From Hofstenia miamia (taxonomy: Eukaryota > Xenacoelomorpha > Acoela): DNA of 64,000 nt. A program made the translations under genes and the position numbers. Location of the stretch: the NCBI GenBank assembly GCA_004352715.1, contig SCFE01000022.1, positions 130,986-194,985 on the forward strand, given 5' to 3'. Under the pieces are notes generated by a model. That model saw only the letters and a program-made list of their open reading frames with translations, was not told the DNA's origin and did no database searches. This document shows, in pieces, positions 35,783 through 46,413 of the stretch (the stretch's first letter is position 1; every line of letters starts with the position of its first letter).

Positions 35783-36239
35783 GCCTGATAATGATGTTGG
35801 AAGCCCAGCTTATTTCCAAGAAGATTCAGATAATACTGAGCCAACTAGCAATTCAAAGGAATCACGTTGGGCAGAATCATATTCATGTAGAGCACTTTCA
35901 ACTTCAGGGGAAGAACATGTTGTGTGAATAGATTAAATTAATTTAGGAAATCTTAAGCAAGTTCGTAAAATTCCGTAAGCACAATGAGGGTCTTCAAGCA
36001 TATCTAATTTATCAAGAACTCTCTTAACTTTATTAACACGTTTGAGCATATGGGCAGCTTTGCATTGGTTGTTCCGAGTTATTTCAGCATCAATACAATT
36101 GAACTCAGAATTGCACCATAGTTCACATTTGTCGTTTTAATTTTTAACCTGAAATAGATTCAAATGACTTTAAGATGTTTATAAATTTAAAGAGCTCCAA
36201 ATATACCGAGAATGCTGATTTAAGTTTGGAACATTTTCG

Positions 36240-37144
36240 TTGATAGAATCTAGAATAGGCATTATACCAATTGCAAAAAGGAGTGGTCCAAGAGGATCTC
36301 CTTGCTTAACACCAGAAGCACTTAAATGCATTTATTTTTGTAAAAAAGAAAACTATGTTCCTGGTAGCAAAACTGTGCAAACGCATGAAGCCCAGGAAGT
36401 CTTTCGTTTAACTGGTTTAACATAAAATCTCTTCTTAAACTATTGAATGCGTTTTCAAAATCTATTTGAAGAATACCTGAAGAAGATAGATCACAAAATT
36501 TTTTCATGGTAATTCCAGTAGCATGTATGATTGCTTCTGCGCCTCCTTTAATTCCGACACCTAACTGATGAGGGGTTAGAAATTCCAAAGCATGAACGTA
36601 GAATGCATTTTGCTGTAAGGCGACGAAGAATTTCTCCAACAGCAATTGGTCTTATTCCGCCAGATCTTTTGGTCAATGCAGTAAGAGAAGCACCACAAAG
36701 AAAAGGTGTTAGAAAGTCAGGAACACCTTTGCGAGCAAGCAAGTTAACCATGAGAGTTATTTTATTTAAACAAGACTGTGATTGTTTGGCAACCTTGCAA
36801 TTAATTGCATGCATAAAATGTTCAGGATACATTTTAGTTGGACCAGATGAAGTACCAGATGGGAAAGCTGTTAAAGCTTTAAGGACAGTATCACAATGCA
36901 CATGATATGCCAGGAATTCTGAAACGGACTTTGTTGTTGAATTTTCAAGTGGATGTAATTTGTTCAGCTTTTTGAAATTTTCGATAGTGTCAGGAGCTAG
37001 CCCCTCTGAGATTAAGACCTTTGCACCGTGGCCAAACTGTCCAACTTCACAGAGCTGAATTGACTTTCGAATTTGAACAGGACTTGAAGCATCTTTTGAT
37101 GGTTTCTGTTTGGAATGATCAACACTTTCTTTCCAAAGGTTCAA
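36240..37144 (-). pseudogene. Reverse transcriptase domain of the PHD-type non-LTR element
   Basis: Blocks in order: KALTAFPSGTSSGPTKMYPE, GASLTALTKRSGGIRPIAVG, RRLTAKCILRSC, then after a frame break GILQIDFENAFNSLRRD (motif A region with the catalytic Asp), then after another break SGVKQGDPLGPLLFAIG (motif B). The xADD motif C was not found; that part (about 36170-36230) is too decayed. The frame upstream includes IPKSVRLEWSRVLVSLLNG and KCILRAPKRGG, also family hallmarks. Confidence 0.8.
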
Positions 37145-37539
37145 TATATCATCTTCTCGCCATCTTTTGGATTCTATTTCTTATTATTTCAACAAGTGGG
37201 TTTCTACTTTTTTTCCCACCTCTTTTGGGTGCTCTTAAGATGCACTTAGAAACAGCAAATAATTTTATCCAGCTTTTTTCTTCATTAGGATTCAAAAGAC
37301 AGCCATTCAGTAACGAAACAAGGACACGAGACCATTCTAAGCGAACACTTTTTGGGATGTAGCAGATTGTTTGAACATGAGATTTGTAAATTTCGATAAG
37401 AGAAAGAAGGCCGCGATGAGTTGGCTCGGAACTACTAGGATTATCAGATGAAATTGAATCACTCAGATTAAGTTTATCAAAATCTTGAGTGAGACTTGTT
37501 CTACTAGTGAGAGGTGTTCAAAAGTTGCTGTAGTTGGAC

Positions 37540-37660
37540 CAGAATTGTATGACATTGTTAGGATTATTAATACCAGCACATTGAAAATGAACCCATTTCT
37601 TACATGACAAACATTGAATACAAGAATTTGGACAGCTTAAATGACATATCACACATAAGT
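37540..37660 (-). pseudogene. PHD-type zinc finger at the start of the non-LTR element ORF
   Basis: Minus strand reads CDICHLSCPNSCIQCLSC, then KKWVHFQCAGI: Cys pairs, an aromatic before His and a final Cys, as in PHD fingers (which bind histone tails). An identical copy lies at 39250-39367 inside an N-bounded duplicate. Confidence 0.6.
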
Positions 37661-38480
37661 ATTTGATCACCATACCATTATAAGCTTTCAAGCTGGCTAT
37701 TTCGCGGTTTTGATCTTTATTGATAATGTAAAAATATTGTATGTATAAAAAAGTTCACAGCTATTACGTTTCCCACATTGATCAACTAGTTAGGAACGAT
37801 TTCTCAACCTCTAATTACCTTCTGTAGACATCACGTGATTAGAATTTGATCTTAAAACATTTTAAGGGGAGTCAAACACACAATTGTGATGGTCAATATT
37901 TTAACCAAAATTTAAAACATTTAATATACGTAAAAATACGTAGTTAACTACTATAATATGATAATTACTATATTTCAACTGAATAATTATTTAAATGTAA
38001 TAGGATTGACCTAATTTTGGATCCAATTTTGATCTGTTTCCTGATTATCTAAAATTCAGCTCCATGAACTATTGCAAAGTGATTTTATGCAGTTGATAAC
38101 TACTTCTTTGTCTTGATGAGCAGATGAAAGGCAAACAGCTCATGCAATTTTAACAGTGACACTGGGGTTATCTTTGAATGGTCTTATTATTTTCACATAT
38201 TGTTACTCCATTGAGTTTCAAAAAAATTTCAGCAAACGTATTTTTTAGTATTGTTTTTGTGATTCCATAACTCTCCTATTGTGCTTGTATCAATTTGCAA
38301 TAGAAGCCCATCTTACAATTCCAAGCAGAAATGCTGATAAATTCTAATGCACTATAATGAAGGCAGGTTATATTATATGGGCGATGGCGTTCAATTCAAT
38401 GGACCACGTAGTTTTAATTAGAATTGATAGATATATCTCGGTATAAATATCAAAAAATGCATTTTTATATTTTACAAACA
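37661..38480. other. No gene seen
   Basis: AT-rich sequence without recognisable coding or repeat structure. Confidence 0.5.
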
Positions 38481-38502
38481 GTCAAAGCTTTTTTTCAAGG
38501 CA

Positions 38503-40110
38503 TTGGATGGCATTTCCAATTCAGGTCTTGCGGAGAATGGTCGGGTTTCCCCCGCTCTCACAGAACTGATTCACAGTTCACTGTTTGGTGGCATTGCTAC
38601 CCTCAATGCGGCCAGCACTTTGATAAAGAACAAAAAGAAAACACCGCTACATCAAATGTTCACCCGCCTAAATCAAGAAAACGCCGCCGAAGCTCTTCTC
38701 TTTCCTTTCAAGTCTTCACTATCCACACCAACAAACGTCGAAAAACNGCCAAACTGTCCAACTTCACAGAGCTGAATTGACTTTCGAATTTGAACAGGAC
38801 TTGAAGCATCTTTTGATGGTTTCTGTTTGGAATGATCAACACTTTCTTTCCAAAGGTTCAATATATCATCTTCTCGCCATCTTTTGGATTCTATTTCTTA
38901 TTATTTCAACAAGTGGGTTTCTACTTTTTTTCCCACCTCTTTTGGGTGCTCTTAAGATGCACTTAGAAACAGCAAATAATTTTATCCAGCTTTTTTCTTC
39001 ATTAGGATTCAAAAGACAGCCATTCAGTAACGAAACAAGGACACGAGACCATTCTAAGCGAACACTTTTTGGGATGTAGCAGATTGTTTGAACATGAGAT
39101 TTGTAAATTTCGATAAGAGAAAGAAGGCCGCGATGAGTTGGCTCGGAACTACTAGGATTATCAGATGAAATTGAATCACTCAGATTAAGTTTATCAAAAT
39201 CTTGAGTGAGACTTGTTCTACTAGTGAGAGGTGTTCAAAAGTTGCTGTAGTTGGACCAGAATTGTATGACATTGTTAGGATTATTAATACCAGCACATTG
39301 AAAATGAACCCATTTCTTACATGACAAACATTGAATACAAGAATTTGGACAGCTTAAATGACATATCNACCAAGTGTACCTTCAACTCCCAAACTCTTCT
39401 CCTTTCCCAGAATATCACCTGCACCACAAAAAAAGCAAATTCCAATGTCAAACCACCCGTTAAAAAGATGAAAACAGGAACAATGACACTCATCATAGGA
39501 AGTAGCATCCTCAAAAAAGTTCGTACACATCATCTTCAAGATCAAGTAACAACCATTCATTCATACCCAGGAAGTAGCACTGCGGCACTAATGCAAAAAT
39601 TGCGCATTACAAAAGCACACATATCAACACTGTAATGCTCAACAGTGGTCTTATCAATACGCTCAATTCCAGTCCCTACACGTTCTGCTCAAAGTTGCAC
39701 AAAATCATCTCAGAAGTCAGGAAGAAATTCACACCTCACCACATCTACCTCTTCGAAATCACCCCTGTCTGTGCTGATCACAATCTCTTAAAGCACTGCA
39801 ATCAAATCATAAGAAGCTTTTCTCAACGTCATCTTAGTGTTATTCCAGTCTTTGACTATTTCCTTCTTTTGCCATGCTCTATAAATTCAACTCTTCTTGC
39901 ACAAGATGTCATTCATCTGTCACATAAAGGTCTCTCAGTCTTCATTCGGAATCTAAGGAATCCCACTCATTCAACTGTCCCAAATCAATATGGTTCCTTG
40001 CATCAAACCACAATTTCTTACGCTAAAGCAGCATCTTACAACACATGCTATGCCCTACTGCCAACACCTGCTGTTCATCCCAGCCTACCCCATCCCCTCT
40101 TCCAATGAAC
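38503..40110 (+). pseudogene. LINE ORF1 with SGNH-hydrolase (esterase) domain
   Basis: N-terminal part 38503-38746, C-terminal part 39369-40110. Blocks typical of SGNH esterases in CR1-like ORF1 proteins are visible: LIIGSSILKK (block I, Ser), VTTIHSYPGSS (block II), MLNSGLINTLN (block III position), and DVIHLSHKGLSVF (DxxH catalytic Asp-His). A stop at 39633 and frame changes split it. Such proteins bind element RNA and may act on lipids, from family knowledge. Confidence 0.7.
38748..39367. repeat. N-bounded exact duplicate of 37031-37650
   Basis: 620 bases identical to 37031-37650, placed between single N characters at 38747 and 39368, inside LINE ORF1. The clean N borders and identity argue for an assembly error and not a biological insertion. 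Confidence 0.85.
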
Positions 40111-40199
40111 AAAGTAAATTTTGGAACATATTGTTTATATTTGTATTGCTACTTAAAAATGTAAAACTATATTATATTCACATGAGAAAACCATGCACA

Positions 40200-40726
40200 C
40201 ACACAAACCAACTGTGTTATCAACACTACTATGAAATATCACTAAAATTTTGTAAATCATTTCTTACTTTTATTTATGATTACTTTTTTAATCATTTAAT
40301 TATCTTAGCAGGAGATGTAGAATTAAATCCTGGCTCAATTTTAGATGAATGTAATCTTGAGAATTTGCAGAATTGTTATAAAAATAATTTTAAATATATT
40401 TATCTAAACGCCAGAATTCAAATAGAAATAATTTTCTTAAAATGGCATCTCAATTTGGCTCAAATTCAATTTTTTTTATTACAAAAACTTGGTTAAACAA
40501 TATCAATCCAAATTTGTTCAATCCAGACCTCGAAATTCTTAATGTTTTTGTTTAAAATAGAGACAGTAGAGGTGATGGCTTCAAGCTAATTGTACCAAAA
40601 GTTTTAAATCCAATATGTAAGATAGAATTTGAATCAGATCATTCTGTTTTTGAATCATTATCAATCGAAATTAAATCACCTAAAAATTCTTCAGAAAATA
40701 AATTAGCATTTGTGTTTCAGTCTTTT
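40200..40726 (+). pseudogene. LINE ORF2 start with 2A-like motif and endonuclease N-terminus
   Basis: A hydrophobic stretch leads to LIILAGDVELNPGS (motif 40311-40337), which matches the 2A ribosome-skipping consensus D(V/I)ExNPGP except for the final Pro, here Ser. It is followed by KYIYLNAR, the start of an APE-type endonuclease, then by a broken frame with TETWLN-like and RGDGFKLIVPK segments. 2A-like peptides at ORF2 starts are known in CR1-like LINEs of sea urchin. Confidence 0.6.
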
Positions 40727-40892
40727 GATATTTGTCAAAAGTACTGCCGAGCAAATTAATATCAACTACTGCTTATAATATTTTTACAAATAATCAAACT
40801 AATAATAATCATGTGTGTACAATAAATTCTTATAATACTTGAGTCTTAGTTCTTTCCATTAACTTGACCACACATGATATGATTATGTTACA
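40727..40892 (-). repeat. 3' LTR remnant (first 166 bp)
   Basis: Minus strand begins TGTAACATAATCATATCAT and matches the start of the 5' LTR (48825 downward). It breaks off at the LINE junction. Confidence 0.85.
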
Positions 40893-40902
40893 CTCCCCCT
40901 CC
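40893..40902 (-). promoter_or_regulatory. Polypurine tract
   Basis: GGAGGGGGAG directly before the 3' LTR TG, the primer for plus-strand DNA synthesis in LTR elements. Confidence 0.85.
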
Positions 40903-40904
40903 AA

Positions 40905-41808
40905 CATAGCTAATTAAGAATGACTGCTCGTTCTCCATGAACCATTTCTGCCGCTCTTTTTATGATATTGCTTGCTTCTTGCATTTGTGTTTTTATATTG
41001 CTCATCTTTTGTCAGTTTTGGTACGACATCTTTTTCCCTTGTTACCATCTTTTTACTCGATTTTTCATATTGTTTCTACTGTGTCAGCTCACTCCCTTCT
41101 TATCAGGTCTCTTGTAGTCATCCATGGCTGCTACTTTACTGCTCTGAGTTTAGTGTTCAATTTTGCTTCCCACATATATTTTCAGGTCTCGTCATTTAGG
41201 ATGTCGATCTCTGCTGGGCATATGCCTATTTTGTTGGCAAGTTCTATTATGGTTGCTCTGCTCAAAGTATGCTGTTGTATGAGCCTCTTAGTTTCTGGTG
41301 ACAGATTATCATATGAGTTGTAACGATTTCTTCTGTTTGCATTAACATAGGGATGTATCTTGTCTTTCCCTATTTTCGTCATCCTACTTTCTCTCTCTTC
41401 CAATCTAGATGACGTAGTTGTCATTGACATCTGTCTCTGTGAAAAAGGTTGTGAACTTTGCCTGACGTTTGAGAATGAGCTTGTAGATGGCTGTTCAGAA
41501 ATATCCATTACAGAGTCTTTGCTTATGTCTTGTATATCTGGGTCCTTTAGTTGACCACAGACCTTGGTACCTGCTGCCTTTAGTTGCGGACAAGGACCAA
41601 TTGGTATAGCTTGGTACTCTTTGCCCTTTAACTGGCATAGAGGTTTGCTGGACGAGGGGGATTGTTCCATTGACAAATGTGATTTTTCTTCCAACTTCAC
41701 GCCCTTTAATTGACGCTTGGTATCATGACGTTGGCCCTCTTTTATCTGCCTGCCCTTTAATTGACATTTGGTTGAGAGTGATGTTTGTGACTTTGTCTCC
41801 ATCCTCAT
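40905..41808 (-). pseudogene. ORF3 downstream of pol, shorter version, function unknown
   Basis: Starts in the QLKG repeat region (open frame 41808-41182), continues with LSPETKRLIQQ and IELANKIGICPAEIDILNDE. Past a stop it reads KYMWEA...QPWMTTRDLI and finally NIIKRAAEMVHGERAV just before the polypurine tract. All four blocks occur in the same order in the plus-strand element's ORF3, but the roughly 550-codon interior present there is missing here. No known domain, no membrane segment. Confidence 0.7.
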
Positions 41809-41985
41809 ACCCTTGAAGTGGTAATTGGATTGCAGAGATTTTCTTCATATTCATCTTCTATTACTAGGTGAAGAATGCTCCATCGTCATGCCCTTTAATT
41901 GACAATTGGATTGTGGAGACCTAGTATTTTCAGTGCCACTGCTAGTTTTTTCTCCCCTCATCATGCCCTTTAATTGATCCTTGGA
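41540..41985 (-). repeat. QLKG repeat array between pol and ORF3
   Basis: About eight copies of a motif reading CAATTAAAGGGC on the minus strand (near 41546, 41577, 41626, 41701, 41751, 41811, 41890 and 41964), spaced 30-80 bp. The ones inside the ORF3 frame encode QLKG or QLK. The sequence between copies is not conserved. Confidence 0.75.
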
Positions 41986-42065
41986 TTTCAGGGTTCTCCT
42001 TCACACTCTTCTGCTCTCCATCAGTGATCAACTGGTACTCCTGTCGGATCTCTTCATTATCTAAT

Positions 42066-43330
42066 CTAAATGGAGTTACTAAATTTATTTCCCATTTCAG
42101 GGTCATATTTATTTTTATTTTTTACTGCCCTCTGGGGCATAACTCTTTTCTGGACTTCATCTTCTTCATTTTGAGGACTATATTCTTCCTGAAATTCTTT
42201 CTCTGCCACACTGTCGAGTTCATCCATCTTGTTGTATGTACCATCATCATTTTCAATTAGTTTAAATTGTGCATTTTTATCTAATGTTACTTGCTCTATA
42301 TCTTTTGTTGCCTGTTTCAAATCTTGAAAGTGTAGAGTCCTACCGTCATTAAGTTTATAATTATTATTTGTGTAATAATGAATGGCCCTGTCCATTGTTT
42401 TTAATTTTCTTACTTGGTTTATGTCTTGTGTTCTCAGTAACGTGTATGCATAAACCTTATCACCCTTCCTGTGTGGTTTCCTGTAGATTTTCTTGTTAAA
42501 ATTTCTTTGTTGTTTTATCGCAGATCTTTTAGTATTATGACACATTGCTTCATGAATTCCTGTTATTTGGTTTCTAATTTTTCTGATGTATTCATTGTCC
42601 GGTTTTTCAGAATATGTATTGTATTGCATTGATATAGGCATTGCTGCCTCTCTTCTGTACATTGCTTTGAATGGTGTCATTCCCGTGGTGGAATGCACTG
42701 AGGTATTATAAAAATACTCTACCATTTCCATCACTTCTCTCCAATCTCTTCCTCCAACTCTTGATGTTAAGACTCTTATTAACTTAATCATTGTTCTGTT
42801 TAATTTCTCCACAGCTCCATTTGCCTGTGGGTGATATGCGGTTGTTTTCTCTGTTATTATTTCCATCCATTTCGTCAATTCCTCAAACAGTTTACTTTCA
42901 AACTGCACACCTCTGTCTGATATTATTGCTTCCATGGGTCCGAATTTTAATATCCATTCTTTCATTATTTTTTCCGCCACTGTTTTAGCTGTTGTCAAGT
43001 CTAATGTGATCATCTTTGCATATTTAGTGAAATTATCTATGATGACTAAAATATACTGATACCCCTCATCATCTTGTGATAGCTTTTCCAAGTCAACATG
43101 CACTATTTGGTTTGGTGCTGTAGCTATGATTTTTTCTAGTGGTGCTGTTTGTCTCGGGAAATGACTCTTGTTATTTATCAAACATGTTGTACATTTGTTA
43201 ATCAAATCCTCTACTATTTTTCATATTGCTATTGTTATGAATCTGGAATTAAATGTTTGCTCCATCTGAATTATACCAATATGTCCATTTTCATGGATTT
43301 TTCTTACTAGTTCTCTGGAATTGCTATTCA
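42066..43330 (-). pseudogene. pol: Integrase with acidic tail, Gypsy copy 2
   Basis: HHCC zinc region (HENGHIGI upstream, INKCTTCLINN), core with VHVDLEKL (Asp), IISDRGVQFE (Asp) and GAVEKLNRT (Glu), so the DDE triad is complete. The C-terminal segment KPHRKGDKVYAYTLL is followed by the acidic tail DELDSVAEKEFQEEY. One stop near 43217 separates the zinc region from the main 379-codon frame. This is the best preserved gene of the element. Confidence 0.85.
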
Positions 43331-43903
43331 CAGTGTCTTGCCTTCTACATATAATAGTCCGTTTGTTTTCCACTTATATCTTTGGAAATAGCTGTTTGCT
43401 TCTTTTCCTAACTTCTTCTGTTTGTCTTTTAACTTGCCTTTTATCTCCATCAATATCACATCTGTGTTCTGTTTTTCAACAATTTCATTTTCTGTTATTT
43501 CTTCCTTAATTATAATCAGCATTATGGCTTGTCCCTTTTTAATCAGTATGAATGTCTGGCAGTTTTGATATTCAGTGTGTGGTATGAAATCAAATTTTTT
43601 CTTCTCTCCTTCCATTTTTTCTACATCCCTTTGGTATTGTGGCAGCCCCGTCCAAAAGTCGGCATTCTTATGTAATGTTCCTTTCCTATGTTGTATTGTA
43701 AATTTAAACTCATTTAGATACTCTATCCATAGTGATACTATCAATGATTTATCTCCTGAAAATTTTTTAAACCATGCTAACCCACTGTTGTTAGTTCTTT
43801 CTACCAATGCTAACATTTCCAATTTAGTGGACCCATAATTTTCTTCACTTGGCTTTAGTCTTCTACTAAAGAACTGTATAGGGACCTCTTTACCATCTTT
43901 CAT
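43328..43903 (-). pseudogene. pol: RNase H, Gypsy copy 2
   Basis: Continues from FILDCDASNVAIGACLG in the RT frame with IQFFSRRLKPSEENYGSTK, MLALVE and FTIQHRKGTLHKNADFW, the Gypsy RNase H signature. A frame change at about 43905 splits it from the RT frame. Confidence 0.8.
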
Positions 43904-44813
43904 CTACCCCAGGCATGCCCCTATTGCCACATTACTCGCGTCACAATCTAGAATAAATTCTTTCTCATAGTCAGGTGTATTCAGTGATGGCATTTTAGCA
44001 AGTTCATTCTTTATGTTATCTAACTGTTCTTGTTCCTTCCAAGTCCATTCAAATGGTTTTGATTTCTTTAACAGTACTGTTATTCTATTCGTTTTCTGGG
44101 GTACATTCAGTATAAACAATCCATAGTAGTTTATGAAGCCCATTATTCTCTGGACATCTTTTTTGGTTTTCGGACTTTTTATATTTTGAATCATTTCTTT
44201 TGCATTATTTTTCATCTTTATTTTTCTTTCCCTTATCTGCCTTCCCAGGAATGCGATTTCAGTTTTTAAGATTTCACATTTCTTTCCATTTACCCACAGT
44301 CCAGATTTATATAAAATTGTTAGTGTTCTATCCAACTTTTCAATGTGTTCCTGTATCGTATTATTTGCTATTAAGATATTGTCTATGTAAGCGCACACTC
44401 TTCCTTCTAATTTTTATATCTTGTTTCAGTACTTTAGTTAAATATCTCTGGAATGTTGCTGGTGCATTACATAACCCAAATGCCATGTACATCCACTTGA
44501 ATAATTCATATGGTGTTATAAATGCTGTTTTCTTGATATCTTTCAGTTCCATTGGTATTTACCAATAGGCCATACACAAATCAATGCATGTGAAATATTT
44601 GTGCTTCATTGCTTCATATATCATGTTGTCTATTCTCGGCAGTGGGTATACATCCTTTTTTGTCACGTCATTGACTTTGCAAAAGTCTATGCAGAGTCTG
44701 TATTTATTAACTTGATTTACAAACACTGTTGGCAATGCATATGGACTTTCACTCAGTCTTATCATTTTGTTATCAATCAATTCATTGAGGATCGTATTAT
44801 AATTGCCCTTCAA
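43904..44813 (-). pseudogene. pol: Reverse transcriptase, Gypsy copy 2
   Basis: YRLCIDFCKVNDVTKKDVYPLP, TCIDLCMAYW (motif A), FGLCNAPATFQRY (motif B) and AYIDNILIA (motif C, with YIDD changed to YIDN, losing one catalytic Asp). Three frames are needed, with breaks at about 44558 and 44398. The connection domain reads MGFINYYGLFI and ends in the RNase H start. Confidence 0.85.
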
Positions 44814-45168
44814 ATTCTAAGTTACTTTTCTGCATGGTAATCTTATTGGTTCATCCGTTGTATGAATTATTTTGTGCATTTCTCCTATTGCTTTACTGAC
44901 ACTAATCTTACCAAAATTAAATATTTTGCTGTTTGTTCAGAACTTTTACCAATACCTTTTTCTCTTTTTCATTGAGGTGTTTGCATTCACAATTGTTTAT
45001 TTCTGGGATTTGAAAATTTTGCTCTTCTTCCTTTTCTATTATATTAATAGTCTTATCCACCATTCATTTTTCTGTCTTTATTCTCTTCCCTTTAATTTTC
45101 ACCTTTTCTTTCTTTATATTGACTGTATAGTTCATTGCGTTCAGTATTGGTATAGCTCCCTTTCCTTC

Positions 45169-45770
45169 TCATACTGTACATAGGCTAGATGGAATTGACA
45201 ACTTCTTTGTATTAATTCCTACCTGATCATACATTATTATTTCTGCGTTTATTTTCTCCTCTGTTTCAATTCCGCACATTTTCCAATTGTTTGGTAAAAT
45301 TTTTGTGTCTTGCATTAGTTTAAACATTATTGTATCATTTTCTTCTTCTTTGTACATCATTACTATCTCTTCCTGTACCATTATAGTCTTATCATTGTAG
45401 TTTATGATGCATCTGTTATTTGCCAAAAAATCATTCCCTACTATGATTTCATATGGTAATTGATTTTTCTCTGTGTTGATTACTGTGAATGTCTGCTGAA
45501 ATGTCGTATTTGCTACTCTTATCAGTATATCTTGCAGTTGCCCTTTCACATCTATGTAATCTCCAGATGCATTTATTAGTCTGTTTTCTCATTATTTAAA
45601 TGTTTCCTTTCAAATCCTACTTTTGCTGAGCGATTGTCAGTTATTATCAATATAACTGCTCGCATATCTATTGTAGCATTGACCATAACTCCATTAATTA
45701 CAACTGTTATTGTGTTAGCTTTCATTAGGTCTGCGATTATTAGCATGGATGCTCATTTTCTTGCTCCTCC
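45169..45770 (-). pseudogene. Aspartic protease region, Gypsy copy 2
   Basis: Aligns with the plus-strand protease: VINGVM then ATIDMRAVILIIT, where the DTGA active site has become DMRA, and downstream YEIIVGNDFLANNRCIINY. Inactive. Confidence 0.65.
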
Positions 45771-45779
45771 TCATTTTCG

Positions 45780-46331
45780 ATTAGATCCTCCTCATTGAAA
45801 TATGCTTTCTTTTCTTCTATCCAATTAATTTGTCGTTTGCATCTCTTCATATGTCTCTCATTGTCGCACATCTGGCATTTCAGGTCCTTTCATTTTATCT
45901 GTTTGATTGTTCCATCCTTGATCATTATTTTTATCATTTCCTCTCCTGATTTCTTATCTGGTGCTTTTCCTATTGACTTGCTAACCATAGGCGTTGTGTT
46001 ATTTATTACCAGCTTTCCTATCATTGACTTTTCATTGATCCTCACATTGTATTGTGAGTCCTTTTCTAATAATTTTGTCTACCAAGTCATCCACATCGCA
46101 TTTTATTTGAAATTGTTGACGTATTGTTTCCAGTAGGCCTTTGCAAATGTGTGAGAATAAATCGTATTTCAAATATATTTGTTCTCTTGAACTGAGTTTT
46201 AGTAACCTTTCTACTTGCGACATATAATTTCTTAAGTCATCTCTGTTATTCATCCATGTTCCATTTAACAACATTTGATATTGACTCTTGAAACTTTCAT
46301 TGTTGTAATATTGTTGGTACTCTCCTATCAA
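45780..46331 (-). pseudogene. gag: Gag capsid C-terminus and nucleocapsid, Gypsy copy 2
   Basis: 46331-46032 reads EYQQYYNNESFKSQYQ and LLKLSSREQIYLKYDLFSH, a capsid-like helical region. After frame breaks the zinc knuckle KCQMCDNERHMKRC (45839-45878) has CX2CX4HX3C, one residue short of canonical, then the acidic tail YFNEEDLIENEEEQ. Confidence 0.7.
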
Positions 46332-46413
46332 TTTTTTTAATTAGTTTTCATCTGTATATCTAACACTAAATAATGTTGGTAGGCTGCTCCATTTAGGTAA
46401 ATCTTGCTTCTGC

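Larger units (their letters stand above)
34817..37660 (-). mobile_element. Non-LTR retrotransposon with PHD finger, RT and C-terminal nuclease-like domain
   Basis: Reading on the minus strand: PHD-type zinc finger (37660-37540), polar linker, RT (about 37140-36240), then a C-terminal region with a CCHC knuckle and a PD-(D/E)XK-like segment (35782-34817). Stops and frame breaks occur at about 37140, 36640, 36310 and 35815, so it is a dead copy. The overall plan fits non-LTR elements of many marine invertebrates with an RT followed by a restriction-like endonuclease; family name uncertain. Confidence 0.75.
38490..40726 (+). mobile_element. CR1-like LINE, plus strand, 3' part lost
   Basis: Contains ORF1 (SGNH-esterase type) and the beginning of ORF2. 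It ends at 40727, where LTR sequence of the neighbouring Gypsy element starts. An N-bounded 620-bp block (38748-39367) interrupts ORF1. Confidence 0.75.

Noticed and set aside
35160-37362. Several plus-strand frames of 60-113 codons
   Set aside because: Antisense to the minus-strand PHD/RT element, whose motifs are unmistakable.
41700-41985. Possible CRISPR-like array of spaced repeats
   Set aside because: Repeats are degenerate, spacing is irregular (30-80 bp), they encode QLKG in frame, and the genome is animal.
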